From: Mediterraneibacter hominis
Lineage (GTDB): Bacteria; Bacillota; Clostridia; Lachnospirales; Lachnospiraceae
NCBI RefSeq assembly: GCF_014287475.1
Contig: NZ_JACOPF010000001.1
Span: forward strand, 1,364,001-1,428,000
DNA length: 64,000 nucleotides
Direction of reading: 5' to 3'
How positions within the stretch are numbered: the stretch's first letter is position 1; the number at the start of each line of letters is the position of its first letter. A program made the translations under genes and the position numbers. Below, in pieces: positions 32,734-42,356 of the stretch. The notes below the pieces were generated by a model. The model was not told where the DNA came from, did no database searches, and saw only the letters and a list, made by a program, of their open reading frames with translations.

Positions 32734-35700
32734 TTACTGCACCGTAGCAATATCTATCAGTGTCAATTTCTTAATATCTGTATTTTCCAGGCTGGTAATC
32801 AGTGCACGCGCCGTATCAATCGCAGTCAGCACGTTTACCCCTGTTTCAATCGCATTGCGCCGGATAATGAATCCGTCTCTTGCATGCTCCGCCCCCTGTG
32901 CCGGAATGTCAATTACCAGGTCAATCTTATGTCCCAGAATCAAATCCATCAGGTTCGGCGATTCCTGCTCTATCTTACGTACCGGTGTCGCCTTCACACC
33001 CGCCTCATTAAGTGCACACGCCGTACCACTTGTGGCGAAGATATGATATCCGATTTTTTCGAATCTGCGTCCGATTTCTACTGCCTCCGGCTGATCTTCA
33101 TCACGAACAGTCATAATCATATTTTTGAACCTCGGCAGCTTGATTCCCGCCCCTAAAAATGCTTTATAGAGCGCTTCGTCAAAGGTTTTGGCAATGCCTA
33201 AGCATTCTCCTGTCGATTTCATCTCCGGCCCTAAACTGATATCCGCGCCACGGATTTTCTCAAAGGAAAATACCGGCATTTTTACAGCAATATACTCTGC
33301 TTCCGGCTGTAATCCCGGTGTATATCCGAGCTCTTTTATCTTATTCCCAATAATTACTTTCGACGCAAGGGGAACAATAGGAATCCCCGTCACTTTGCTG
33401 ATATATGGAACCGTCCGGCTGGAACGCGGATTTACTTCGATGACATATACATCTTCCTCACCACACACAATAAACTGAATATTGATAAGTCCTACCACAT
33501 GAAGAGATTTTGCCAGTCTCCTCGTATACTCTGCAATCTTTTCCTTTGCTTTCTTTGTCAGACTCTGCGCCGGATATACAGAGATACTGTCGCCGGAGTG
33601 AATTCCTGCACGCTCAATATGCTCCATAATTCCCGGTATCAAAATATCCTCTCCGTCACACACTGCATCTACTTCAATTTCTTTTCCCTGTAGATACTTA
33701 TCTACAAGGATCGGATGATCCTGTGCAATCCGGTTGATTATTCCAATGAATTCATCAATATCATGGTCATTGATGGCAATCTGCATGCCCTGTCCGCCCA
33801 GCACGTAAGAAGGTCTTACTAAAACCGGATACCCCAGTCTGTTTGCCACTTCTTTTGCTTCCTCCGCTGTAAAGACAGTGCCCCCTGTGGGACGCGGGAT
33901 CTCACATTCTTCCAGAATTGCATCAAATAATTCCCTGTCTTCTGCCTTGTCTACATTCTCTGCCGATGTTCCCAGAATCGGAACTCCCATCTTCATCAGC
34001 GCTTCTGTCAGTTTAATGGCTGTCTGTCCTCCGAACTGCACTACCGCACCGTCCGGCTTTTCAATGTCTACAATGCTTTCCACATCCTCCGGCGTCAGCG
34101 GCTCAAAATATAACTTATCTGCAATATCAAAGTCTGTGCTGACTGTCTCTGGATTATTATTTACAATAATTGTCTCATATCCCTCTTTTGAAAATGCCCA
34201 TGTACAGTGCACAGAGCAAAAATCGAACTCAATTCCCTGCCCAATCCGAATCGGACCGGAACCAAGAACAAGCACTTTCTTTCTATCGTGTGTCTCTTCC
34301 ACTTCACTTTCGCTTCCATATACCGAATAGTAATATGGCGTCTCTGCTGCAAATTCAGCCGCACAGGTATCTACCATCTTGTATGCCGCCACAATATGAT
34401 TGGCGTGGCGCATATCATGGATTTCTCTCTCGGTCCTTCCTGTAAGACGTGCAATGACAGTATCTGGAAATTCCATCCGCTTTGCCTCTTTTAAAAGCTC
34501 CATTGAGAGTTCCTGTGTCTTTAACGCATTTTCCATTTCTACGATACGTGCAAACTTATCAATAAACCATTCATCAATCAAAGTAATGCTGTGAATTTTG
34601 TCATAGCTGATTCCACGGCGCACTGCCTCTGCGATTCTCCACATTCTCATATCGTCGACAATAGAAAGCTGCTCTGTCAGTTCTTCCTCTGAAAGTCTTG
34701 TAAAATCATAGGACATCAGGCTGTCCACATGTTGTTCCAGGGAACGGATCGCCTTCATCAAGGCACCTTCAAAATTATCACAAATACTCATAACTTCTCC
34801 GGTCGCCTTCATCTGCGTTGTCAGTGTCCTTTTTGCACTGATAAACTTATCAAACGGAAGTCTGGGCAGCTTTACGACACAGTAATCCAGCATAGGCTCA
34901 AAGCTGGCATATGTTTTCTGTGTGATTGCATTTTTGATCTCATCCAATGTATAGCCCAGCGCGATTTTTGCCGCCACCTTTGCAATCGGATACCCCGTCG
35001 CTTTTGACGCAAGAGCAGAAGAACGGCTCACACGCGGATTCACTTCAATGACACAGTACTCAAATGTTTCCGGATGCAAAGCATACTGCACATTACATCC
35101 TCCGGTGATATTCAGTTCGCTGATGATATTCAAAGCAGACGTACGCAGCATCTGGTACTCTTTATCTCCCAATGTCTGGGAGGGAGCCACAACAATGCTG
35201 TCTCCTGTATGCACACCAACAGGATCGATATTTTCCATATTACAAACCGTAATGCAGTTGCCATTCCCATCCCGCATTACCTCATATTCGATCTCCTTCC
35301 ATCCCGCGATGCAGCGTTCTACTAATACCTGCCCTACACGGGAGAGGCGAAGTCCATTTTCCAGAATCTCTACAAGCTGTTCACTGTCATGGGCGATACC
35401 ACCGCCGCTTCCGCCCAGTGTATATGCAGGACGAAGCACAACCGGATAACCGATTTTGTTCGCAAACGCAAGCCCATCCTCTACATTTTCTACTACCAGA
35501 GAGGCCGCCACAGGCTCTCCTATTTTTTCCATCGTTGCTTTGAACTCTAGACGATCCTCCGCCTTTTTGATCGTTTCAGAGGTTGTTCCAATCAGTCGAA
35601 CTCCATGCGCTTTTAAAAAGCCGGCTTCTTCCAGCTCCATTGCCAGATTCAGTCCAGCCTGTCCTCCCAGAGTAGGCAGCACACTGTCTGGTTGTTCCTT

Positions 35701-35937
35701 TAAAATAAGCTGTTCTACTACCTCCACTGTCAGCGGTTCGATATAGACACGATCGGCAATATCCTTGTCCGTCATAATTGTCGCTGGATTGGAGTTCAAA
35801 AGTACAACTTCAATTCCTTCTTCTTTCAGGGAACGACATGCCTGTGTTCCTGCATAGTCAAACTCTGCTGCCTGACCGATTACAATCGGGCCGGAGCCAA
35901 TCACTAAAACCTTTTTAATTCTTATGTCTCTTGGCAT
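32734..35937 (-). CDS. carB: Carbamoyl-phosphate synthase large subunit
   Basis: CarB makes carbamoyl phosphate for arginine and pyrimidines from bicarbonate, two ATP and ammonia supplied by CarA. The 1067-residue protein is full length, with two ATP-grasp halves (GSGPIVIGQAAEFDYAGTQACR at the start, LGSGPIRIGQGIEFDFCSVHC at about 556) and an MGS-like allosteric domain at the C-terminus (TSGTACALNEAGVKATPV). ATP-grasp segments PAYTLGGSGGGIA and PSYVLGGQGMQIA are intact. Its ATG overlaps the carA stop by one base (TAATG). The 3' end overlaps the upstream edge of a longer, unlikely frame of the surface protein. Confidence 0.98.
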   Translation of the reverse strand: MPRDIRIKKVLVIGSGPIVIGQAAEFDYAGTQACRSLKEEGIEVVLLNSNPATIMTDKDIADRVYIEPLTVEVVEQLILKEQPDSVLPTLGGQAGLNLAMELEEAGFLKAHGVRLIGTTSETIKKAEDRLEFKATMEKIGEPVAASLVVENVEDGLAFANKIGYPVVLRPAYTLGGSGGGIAHDSEQLVEILENGLRLSRVGQVLVERCIAGWKEIEYEVMRDGNGNCITVCNMENIDPVGVHTGDSIVVAPSQTLGDKEYQMLRTSALNIISELNITGGCNVQYALHPETFEYCVIEVNPRVSRSSALASKATGYPIAKVAAKIALGYTLDEIKNAITQKTYASFEPMLDYCVVKLPRLPFDKFISAKRTLTTQMKATGEVMSICDNFEGALMKAIRSLEQHVDSLMSYDFTRLSEEELTEQLSIVDDMRMWRIAEAVRRGISYDKIHSITLIDEWFIDKFARIVEMENALKTQELSMELLKEAKRMEFPDTVIARLTGRTEREIHDMRHANHIVAAYKMVDTCAAEFAAETPYYYSVYGSESEVEETHDRKKVLVLGSGPIRIGQGIEFDFCSVHCTWAFSKEGYETIIVNNNPETVSTDFDIADKLYFEPLTPEDVESIVDIEKPDGAVVQFGGQTAIKLTEALMKMGVPILGTSAENVDKAEDRELFDAILEECEIPRPTGGTVFTAEEAKEVANRLGYPVLVRPSYVLGGQGMQIAINDHDIDEFIGIINRIAQDHPILVDKYLQGKEIEVDAVCDGEDILIPGIMEHIERAGIHSGDSISVYPAQSLTKKAKEKIAEYTRRLAKSLHVVGLINIQFIVCGEEDVYVIEVNPRSSRTVPYISKVTGIPIVPLASKVIIGNKIKELGYTPGLQPEAEYIAVKMPVFSFEKIRGADISLGPEMKSTGECLGIAKTFDEALYKAFLGAGIKLPRFKNMIMTVRDEDQPEAVEIGRRFEKIGYHIFATSGTACALNEAGVKATPVRKIEQESPNLMDLILGHKIDLVIDIPAQGAEHARDGFIIRRNAIETGVNVLTAIDTARALITSLENTDIKKLTLIDIATVQ

Positions 35938-37007
35938 TATTTCGTCCCTCCCATCATTTCTATAAAACGGTCAAACAGATAACCGGAATCCTGCGGCCCC
36001 GGACACGCCTCCGGATGAAACTGCACTGTAAAAATGTTCTTTCCAACATAGGAAAGCCCCTCATTTGTACCATCATTTACATTCACAAACGCCGGAACAG
36101 CTATATTCGGATCTACATTTTCTGCGTCTACAACATAACCATGATTCTGTGAAGAGATATATACCCGATTTGTCTTAAGATCCTTCACCGGATGATTTCC
36201 TCCTCTGTGTCCATATTTCAATTTATGCGTTGTTGCCCCAGTAGCGAGCGCCATAAGCTGGTGTCCCAGGCAAATTGCAAAAATAGGAATATCACTGTCA
36301 TATAGTTTTTTAATTTCTTTTATTATGGAAGTACAGTCTGCCGGGTCTCCAGGCCCATTGGACAACATGATTCCGTCAGGATGAGATGAAATGATTTCTT
36401 CTGCTGTTGTGTGCGCCGGATATACAGTCACTTCACAGCCTCGTTGATGCAAAGATTTGGCGATATTCTTTTTCGCTCCTAAATCCAGAAGCGCTACCTT
36501 TTTACCAGTTCCTTCCAAGACATATTTCCCGCTGCATGTTACTTTTGTAACTACGTCCCCCACTCTATATTCCTTCAATCGTGGAAGAATTTCTTCCAGT
36601 TTATAATTTTCATTGGTGGTAATCATTCCATTCATGGTTCCCTTTTCCCTAAGGATTTTTGTAAGAGCGCGGGTGTCTACTCCTGCGATCCCTGGAATAT
36701 CCTGCTCTTTCAGGAAGTCCTGAATGGTTCCCTCACACCGGAAATTGCTCGGCATACGGGACAATTCTCTTACGATGTAGCCGTCAGGCCATGCCTTTTT
36801 GGACTCCTTGTCGGGTGTAATTCCATAGTTTCCAATTAATGGATAGGTCATTACCACTGCCTGTCCCGCATAAGAAGGGTCAGTCAATACCTCTAAATAA
36901 CCTGTCATGGAGGTATTAAACACGATTTCGCTAATCATATCCTTTGTTGAACCAATGCTTGTCCCCGTAAACACAGTTCCATCTTCTAATATTAGAAATG
37001 CCTTCAT
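35937..37007 (-). CDS. carA: Carbamoyl-phosphate synthase small (glutaminase) subunit
   Basis: CarA releases ammonia from glutamine and passes it to CarB. The 356-residue product has the N-terminal domain with VFNTSMTGYLEVLTDPSYAGQ and GNYGI (about residues 29-61), and a class I glutaminase with NGPGDPADC, the nucleophile Cys in IFAICLGHQLMALA (about 243) and HPEACPGP with the catalytic His near 332. AAGGTG is upstream. It is the first gene of carAB, behind a good promoter and a leader with a stable hairpin. Confidence 0.98.
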   Translation of the reverse strand: MKAFLILEDGTVFTGTSIGSTKDMISEIVFNTSMTGYLEVLTDPSYAGQAVVMTYPLIGNYGITPDKESKKAWPDGYIVRELSRMPSNFRCEGTIQDFLKEQDIPGIAGVDTRALTKILREKGTMNGMITTNENYKLEEILPRLKEYRVGDVVTKVTCSGKYVLEGTGKKVALLDLGAKKNIAKSLHQRGCEVTVYPAHTTAEEIISSHPDGIMLSNGPGDPADCTSIIKEIKKLYDSDIPIFAICLGHQLMALATGATTHKLKYGHRGGNHPVKDLKTNRVYISSQNHGYVVDAENVDPNIAVPAFVNVNDGTNEGLSYVGKNIFTVQFHPEACPGPQDSGYLFDRFIEMMGGTK

Positions 37008-37058
37008 CTGTTCACCTTATCCCTTCGTAGATTTTCTATTTGATTTGCACATAACAAA

Positions 37059-37090
37059 GGCACTCTTGGAGTCTTTTCATCCAGAGCGCC
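37059..37090 (-). promoter_or_regulatory. Leader hairpin of carAB
   Basis: GGCGCTCT.GGA pairs with TCC.AAGAGTGCC on the minus strand, followed by TTTGTT. It may be an attenuator or RNA-stability element. The PyrR-binding consensus is not evident. Confidence 0.4.
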
Positions 37091-37110
37091 CACTTTCTCA
37101 AATTGTAAAG

Positions 37111-37139
37111 ATTATACTACATTTGAGTCTATATTTCAA
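37111..37139 (-). promoter_or_regulatory. Promoter of carAB
   Basis: TTGAAA, a 17-base spacer and a perfect TATAAT on the minus strand. Confidence 0.75.
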
Positions 37140-37149
37140 TACTGCAAAT

Positions 37150-38373
37150 TTATTTTTCGTAATTCCAGAAAACCGTTATTTTATTGAGTTTCTCATCCTC
37201 CACATATGTATAATGCACGCTGCTCAGACCATAATAGTCTGCCAGATTTGCCGCTGCACTTGGAATCAGTTCCTCAATTATCGTGTCATGCGCCCGCAGG
37301 TACAGCTCGCTGTCTGCAAATTTACAGGCAAAGAAGCTTTGTCCTGTATAGAAGCTTTCATTCATTTTCTCCAGCATTTCTTCTTTATAAAACGCCTCAT
37401 AATACATTCCTTCCAGCCTGTAATAATTCAAATCCTCCGATGTGCACGCCGGATATGCCATATTTTTATCTTCTCTGTGCGTCTTGCTGATCTCTTCGTC
37501 TGTACAGCACAAATAATCATAATTTATCGCGCTTTGAGGCAGGATAGCGTCTTCCTCTTCCTTTAAAAATACAGGATCCCCAAATGTCACATCCATTTGA
37601 TAGTATTTTCCTTCGCAATTTACAATATTCCACGCATGTGCGCCCTGACCTGCAATGTCTCCTACCACATAGATACATTCTATCCCTGTTTGCTGCATAA
37701 GATACTGTGCTGCCCTTGCATATCCTGCGCAGACTGATTTCTTATTAACAAGAGAACTATATATATTCTGATTATCGGGCGCCTCTGACTCATAGTCTAT
37801 CGTCTCCACCAAATACTCAAAAATATACCGGATTTTCCCGTAGTCTGACATTTCTTCTGAAATACCTTCAAGGCATGTTTTGACTGCTGCCTGTATCTGT
37901 GCCTGCCTTTCCCGCCTTTTTTCTCCTGTACAATGATAACCTGGATAAAACCATAGTTTCTCTTCATAAACCGTCATCCGTGAAGTACCGTCACACCAAA
38001 ACAGCTCTGGTCTGTCATACAGAAGATACTCATATATCTTCGCTGAACGTTCTCCATCTGTCGCAGGGATTTCAATATACTCCTTTTCTTCCTTCACCCC
38101 CTGCCAGATCGCATCATAAAATTCTTGTTCGTCTCCAGACAATTTCTGATAATAGAATCCTCCTACTTCTTCCTGCCCTGTCACACCGCACTGTACTTCC
38201 TCTTCTCCTCTTACAGTAACGGAAGAACGAACCTCTTTGTAAGAATCCGAAAAACGCGGAAAACTGTCGACATTCCAGATGATTGCTCCAATTACAGCAG
38301 CTACAATTATTCCTGCCAGACCGCCCTTTTTCTTTCTCCTGCATCTTTTTCTCTCTGTCCGTTTTCCTTTCAT
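37150..38373 (-). CDS. Membrane-anchored transglutaminase-like protein
   Basis: The 407-residue protein begins with a very basic stretch (KGKRTERKRCRRKKKGG) and one membrane anchor (LAGIIVAAVIGAIIWNV, residues about 19-35). The outside part ends in a transglutaminase-like domain at about 200-300: Cys in NKKSVCAGYARAAQYL, His in GQGAHAWNIV and Asp in YQMDVTFGDP form the Cys-His-Asp triad. The role is likely a peptidase or crosslinker at the cell envelope. The start shown has AAGGCGG upstream and follows a longer frame opening with GTG that has no ribosome site. Confidence 0.8.
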   Translation of the reverse strand: MKGKRTERKRCRRKKKGGLAGIIVAAVIGAIIWNVDSFPRFSDSYKEVRSSVTVRGEEEVQCGVTGQEEVGGFYYQKLSGDEQEFYDAIWQGVKEEKEYIEIPATDGERSAKIYEYLLYDRPELFWCDGTSRMTVYEEKLWFYPGYHCTGEKRRERQAQIQAAVKTCLEGISEEMSDYGKIRYIFEYLVETIDYESEAPDNQNIYSSLVNKKSVCAGYARAAQYLMQQTGIECIYVVGDIAGQGAHAWNIVNCEGKYYQMDVTFGDPVFLKEEEDAILPQSAINYDYLCCTDEEISKTHREDKNMAYPACTSEDLNYYRLEGMYYEAFYKEEMLEKMNESFYTGQSFFACKFADSELYLRAHDTIIEELIPSAAANLADYYGLSSVHYTYVEDEKLNKITVFWNYEK

Positions 38374-38475
38374 ATACCGCCTTCCCGTATAAATCTTATA
38401 CTCAAAATTGCATTTTCTTCCCACTCATGCCCACATTTATGTTACTATTCTAAAAAGAAAGAGGGGTGACTGATT

Positions 38476-38652
38476 ATGATGCATGTCTTTTATTGCATAA
38501 AATGTAAAAGGTATCACTACACCAACAATAAAGCACATGCAGTCTGTTGTGAACAACCGATGTATTATGTTGATGTAGACTTTACCGATTTTGTCCGCAT
38601 GGACGAATCCGAACGTGAAAACTTTCTTATGCTTTATTCTCTCGCAGAATAA
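38476..38652 (+). CDS. Small cysteine-containing protein (58 residues)
   Basis: This intact frame of 58 codons begins MMHVFYCIKCKRYHYT and contains C-x2-C at residues 7-10 and CC at 24-25, which together look like a zinc ribbon. The rest is acidic (YYVDVDFTDFVRMDESERENF). GAGGGGTG stands upstream of two adjacent ATGs, either of which may be used. A strong terminator follows directly, which supports a real gene. No family is recognised; similar short C-x2-C proteins are common in Clostridia. Confidence 0.65.
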   Translation: MMHVFYCIKCKRYHYTNNKAHAVCCEQPMYYVDVDFTDFVRMDESERENFLMLYSLAE

Positions 38653-38659
38653 TTTATTA

Positions 38660-38690
38660 CAGGAGCAGAAAATTCTCTGCTCCTGTTTTA
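38660..38690 (+). terminator. Terminator of the 58-residue protein gene
   Basis: CAGGAGCAGA (38660-38669) pairs with TCTGCTCCTG (38676-38685), followed by TTTTAATT. A second hairpin, ATTGTACAGGAAA with TTTCCTGTACAAT, lies right after it. Confidence 0.9.
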
Positions 38691-38737
38691 ATTGTACAGG
38701 AAACTCTGTTTCCTGTACAATTAATCCCTCCGGGAGG

Positions 38738-38820
38738 AGGCGCACTGCGCGCAATTGGAAAACGGCTGCTGACGCCGCCGCGCTCCGGCGCGAGAATGTG
38801 CAAAGCACATTCTTTTTATA
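38738..38820. repeat. Short repeat family 3, copy A
   Basis: This 83-base segment carries GCGCACTGCGCGCAATTGG, CTGCTGACG and an AATGTGCAAAGCACATT hairpin, and recurs in decayed form at 59137-59219. Its end abuts the stop codon (TTA on this strand, 38816-38818) of the minus-strand peptidoglycan-binding protein gene, so it probably serves as that gene's terminator. Confidence 0.6.
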
Positions 38821-40087
38821 CTAATTCTGCAATCCGCGATACACCTACATAAATCCCTGATATTTTATACCATGTTGCATAATCCACTTTTCCTGTAACT
38901 GGAAGATCAAATACATCTTGAAATTTCTTAACTGCCTCTTCAGTTGCAGGCCCATAAATTCCATCCACACTGATTTTTGGTAAAGCAGGGTAAGCGCCTG
39001 CAATCACATTAAGCTGCTCCTGCATCTGGCGCACCTTGTCTCCGCTGGATCCAACCTCTAAAGTATATCCAGGCCAGGAAGCCGGAATTCCTGAGATCTC
39101 CTGTGCCATATTGATGTACATATTATCCCCGTAGAAATACCTTAAAATCTCTATCGCTGAATACCCTTGATCTCCTAAAGATTTCGAACCCCACTGCGTC
39201 ATCCAGTTCGGGCAAGTCACCTGACGCCCATCACAGTACTGCGTCAAAATCGGTTGCCGCACGTTAGGGCGTGACAGATAATTGGAAAACAGTTCATCCA
39301 CAATCACCGAGATCGAATCATAAATATTTCGTTCTGGTATCCATTTATGATCAAATGCCGTAGACGATGTAATTGTAAAATCATACCCCTTATTCCGGTA
39401 CCACTCTGTGTATACACGGTTCAATGTAAAGGACATAATAGCAAGTACATTTGCCCGGATTGTGTCAGCAGGCCATGTGGCATAAATTTCACTGGACGCT
39501 ACGTTTTTAATATAATCTCGGTATCTGACATAATAATTTTTCGCCGTACTGTCCCTGGGGGAACCGTCATGCACAACGATATACTCCGGAATCACCACTC
39601 TGCTTAATACGATTTCCCCTGTCTCATTGACGGGTTTGATCTCCTCCTCCGCAATTTTCGGAGGATATTCTGCATACAGAGTATGCGCCGGAATCACAAA
39701 CACTTCTTCCTCTTCCGTCCCCTCCGCACTTGGTTTTAAACGCACATTCTGAATCGCCTTTACATCGGCAAGAATCTCTGTTCCTGCAATGCTCATCGGC
39801 TGATAACCGGGTGCACTGATATCCAGTGTATATTCAGAATAGGGCTGCCTGTCATTTTGTTCATCCAAGCTGTATTCCACTGGAGGCGCGTCTAATTCCA
39901 CCGTCTCTGTCTGGCCGGATGAATCTGTTTTCAGTCGTTCAAGCTGGCTTTCCGGTATTCCTGTATAGGATATTGAAATCTCTGCCTCCGAAACCGGATA
40001 TGACGTTATTTCAGACGTGACATTAATCTGAAGGCGACCTTTTCCTCCTGCTGTATTTCCATTCTGCATCATATTTACCTGGTTCAT
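38816..40087 (-). CDS. SpoIID-like protein with C-terminal peptidoglycan-binding domain
   Basis: The 423-residue protein has an N-terminal beta-rich part with carboxypeptidase-regulatory-like repeats (about 15-115). A SpoIID/LytB-like amidase-enhancer domain follows (about 160-320; EYIVVHDGSPRDSTAKNYYV, VLAIMSFTLNRVYTEW, ILTQYCDGRQV, GYSAIEILRYFYGDN). A PG_binding_1 domain lies at about 340-410 (GDKVRQMQEQLN, VDGIYGPATEEAVKKFQ). It likely acts on cell wall or spore cortex. No signal peptide is seen, so export may be sporulation-specific or indirect. An ATG with GAGG upstream is preferred to a GTG four codons earlier. Confidence 0.8.
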   Translation of the reverse strand: MNQVNMMQNGNTAGGKGRLQINVTSEITSYPVSEAEISISYTGIPESQLERLKTDSSGQTETVELDAPPVEYSLDEQNDRQPYSEYTLDISAPGYQPMSIAGTEILADVKAIQNVRLKPSAEGTEEEEVFVIPAHTLYAEYPPKIAEEEIKPVNETGEIVLSRVVIPEYIVVHDGSPRDSTAKNYYVRYRDYIKNVASSEIYATWPADTIRANVLAIMSFTLNRVYTEWYRNKGYDFTITSSTAFDHKWIPERNIYDSISVIVDELFSNYLSRPNVRQPILTQYCDGRQVTCPNWMTQWGSKSLGDQGYSAIEILRYFYGDNMYINMAQEISGIPASWPGYTLEVGSSGDKVRQMQEQLNVIAGAYPALPKISVDGIYGPATEEAVKKFQDVFDLPVTGKVDYATWYKISGIYVGVSRIAELV

Positions 40088-40159
40088 GTCATTCCTCACA
40101 ACAAGACTCTCTCCTAAATATATGCAGCACTGTCTGTTTTTGGAACTAGAAATTATATT

Positions 40160-41197
40160 TTATATAAAGAGATTTCTTATATCATTAAACATGACGAACA
40201 CCATCAACATCATCAGAAGCGCAAACCCCGCAAAATGCACCATACCTTCTTTTTCCGGCGGCACCCGCTTCCCGCGGATCGCCTCCACAATCAGAAATAC
40301 CAGACGGCCGCCGTCCAATGCTGGAATCGGCAAAAGGTTCATAATCCCTAAGTTTGCCGTAACCAAAATTCCTATGTTCATCAGGTTTAAAACAACTGTT
40401 TTTAATCCTGCCGCCGCGGACTGTCGGTAGGCGCTGTCTACCACATTTACAATCCCTACAGGGCCGGACAGATCACGCACTCCTACCTGTCCTGTCACCA
40501 GCATACGCAGACAATCTACTGTATAGTCTATCCAGTATTTCACCGTATAAGCGCCATACTGTACAGAACCCAGGATTCCCGGACGTACTGCTTCCCCGCT
40601 GTTTGTAACTCCCAGCTTTTTATATGTGTCGTTTTCAAGCTGGCGCAGTTCCAGTATCGCCGTATATTCTTCACCGTCCCGTTCATAGACTATTTCCGCT
40701 GTCTCTTCATTCGCATGTGTCAGATTATATAAGCTGATCTCGTTCCAGAGATGAATATTCTTTCCATTAATTTCCTTTATCACATCTCCCTGCCGGATAC
40801 CTTCTTCATAGGCGGAATATCCCGGCTCTGCTTTATCGACAACAGGAGGCATATACCCTACCCATGCCACCACAATGGTACACATAATCCACGCCAGGAT
40901 CAAATTAAACAGCGGGCCCGCAACAATCACAGACATACGCGCCCATACAGACTTACTGTTAAAGCTTCCCTCCGACATGTCATCGGCATCGTCCTCTCCC
41001 ATCATGCAGGCTCCGCCAAAAGGAAGCAGCTTCACGCAGAATTTTGTACCGCCAAATTCTTTGCCGAACAAAGTAGGCCCAAGCCCAAGTGAAAATTCAT
41101 CCACGCGGATTTTGTTTTTCTTTGCAAGTAGAAAATGTCCAAGCTCATGGAAAATAATAATCCCGCTGAACATGAGTATTGCTATAATTATTCCCAT
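40160..41197 (-). CDS. rseP: RseP-family site-2 intramembrane metalloprotease
   Basis: This 345-residue membrane zinc protease has HELGHFLLAKK near residue 17 (HExxH active site), a PDZ domain (about 125-200; EEGIRQGDVIKEINGKNIHLWNE), and the second metal motif in LLPIPALDGGRLVFLI (about 280-296), where the Asp is a ligand. RseP/EcsE cleaves transmembrane anti-sigma factors and signal peptides. AGGTGG is upstream. It is three bases behind dxr and ends the pyrH-frr/uppS-cdsA-dxr-rseP cluster, the standard Firmicute order. Confidence 0.95.
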   Translation of the reverse strand: MGIIIAILMFSGIIIFHELGHFLLAKKNKIRVDEFSLGLGPTLFGKEFGGTKFCVKLLPFGGACMMGEDDADDMSEGSFNSKSVWARMSVIVAGPLFNLILAWIMCTIVVAWVGYMPPVVDKAEPGYSAYEEGIRQGDVIKEINGKNIHLWNEISLYNLTHANEETAEIVYERDGEEYTAILELRQLENDTYKKLGVTNSGEAVRPGILGSVQYGAYTVKYWIDYTVDCLRMLVTGQVGVRDLSGPVGIVNVVDSAYRQSAAAGLKTVVLNLMNIGILVTANLGIMNLLPIPALDGGRLVFLIVEAIRGKRVPPEKEGMVHFAGFALLMMLMVFVMFNDIRNLFI

Positions 41198-41200
41198 ACA

Positions 41201-42343
41201 CTACCACCTGTTTTTAATAAATTCATATGTCTCTTTTTCTGTATTTAGTATCTCATCTACCGTTGGAGACTCTATATTCTTATGCTGTTCCATACATGCC
41301 TGTATGATTTCCGGTATCTGTAAATACTGTATCTTCCGTTCTAAAAACATAGAAACTGCCTTCTCATTCGCCGCGTTAAAGACTGTCGGAAGAGAGCCGC
41401 CCTCTTTTCCTGCTCTGTATGCCAGCTTCAGCCCATAGAAAGTCTCCATATCCGGTTCTTCAAAGGTAATCTGTGATAAGGCTTTAAAATCCAGTCTGTC
41501 CCCCGGAAGATACCTTCTCTCTGGATAGTACAGAGCATACTGAATAGGAAGCTTCATATTCGGCGTTCCAAGCTGCGCAATGACTGCTCCATCCACATAC
41601 TCTACCATTGAATGGATAATACTTTGGGGCTGTACAACTACTTGGATCTGTTCTGTCGAAATATCAAACAGCCATTTTGCCTCTATCACTTCCAGCCCTT
41701 TATTCACCATTGTTGAAGAATCTATCGTAATCTTTCTGCCCATCTCCCAGTTCGGATGCTTCAGCGCATCTTCCACCTGGATATTCATAAGTTCCTTTCT
41801 TTTTCTCCCTCTGAAAGGGCCTCCTGAGGCTGTTAAAAGAAGCTTTGCCACCTCCTTTTGCCTTCCACCCTGCAAAGACTGAAAAATAGCGCTGTGTTCA
41901 CTGTCCACCGGAAGAATAGAAACTCCATGCCTCCTCGCAAGCGGCATAATGATATGCCCCGCCGTCACCAGCGTTTCCTTATTTGCCAGCGCAATATCTT
42001 TCCCTGCTTTGATTGCTTCTATCGTAGGCAAAATCCCTATCATACCCACAATGGCTGTCACTAAAATATCGCTCTCCGGTACTGCCGCCACTTCAAGCAG
42101 ACCGTCCATCCCAGATACAACCTTTACATCTAAATCTTTTATTTTTTCTTTTAATTCCTTTGCCTTATCCTCTGTCCATACAGCCACAAGCCGAGGACCA
42201 AACTTACGTATCTGTTCCTCCAGCAGCGAAATATTCCCCCCTGCTGCCAACGCACATACCTGCATATCCCCATTGTTACTTACTACTTCCAAGGTCTGTG
42301 TTCCGATAGAACCTGTAGAACCTAAAATCGCAATTTTTTTCAT
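41201..42343 (-). CDS. dxr: 1-deoxy-D-xylulose-5-phosphate reductoisomerase
   Basis: Dxr makes MEP, the second step of non-mevalonate isoprenoid synthesis, with NADPH. The 380-residue product has the NADPH fold LGSTGSIGTQTLEVV at the start, NKETLVTAG near 124, the metal/substrate region PVDSEHSAIFQ near 146-156 and ASGGPFRG near 174, and ATMVNKGLEV-like DSSTMVNKGLEVIEA near 210. The ATG with GTAGGAGGAG upstream is chosen over a ten-codon longer frame. It is 13 bases behind cdsA and cotranscribed with it. Confidence 0.97.
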   Translation of the reverse strand: MKKIAILGSTGSIGTQTLEVVSNNGDMQVCALAAGGNISLLEEQIRKFGPRLVAVWTEDKAKELKEKIKDLDVKVVSGMDGLLEVAAVPESDILVTAIVGMIGILPTIEAIKAGKDIALANKETLVTAGHIIMPLARRHGVSILPVDSEHSAIFQSLQGGRQKEVAKLLLTASGGPFRGRKRKELMNIQVEDALKHPNWEMGRKITIDSSTMVNKGLEVIEAKWLFDISTEQIQVVVQPQSIIHSMVEYVDGAVIAQLGTPNMKLPIQYALYYPERRYLPGDRLDFKALSQITFEEPDMETFYGLKLAYRAGKEGGSLPTVFNAANEKAVSMFLERKIQYLQIPEIIQACMEQHKNIESPTVDEILNTEKETYEFIKNRW

Positions 42344-42356
42344 TCGTATACTCCTC

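Noticed and set aside
32690..32750. Upstream in-frame start of the surface protein (MLRCSKKEYN...) that gives an unbroken frame with G10
   Set aside because: It lies in the carB tail, has no ribosome site and does not encode a signal peptide, whereas the GGAGG-ATG start does so in the other frame.
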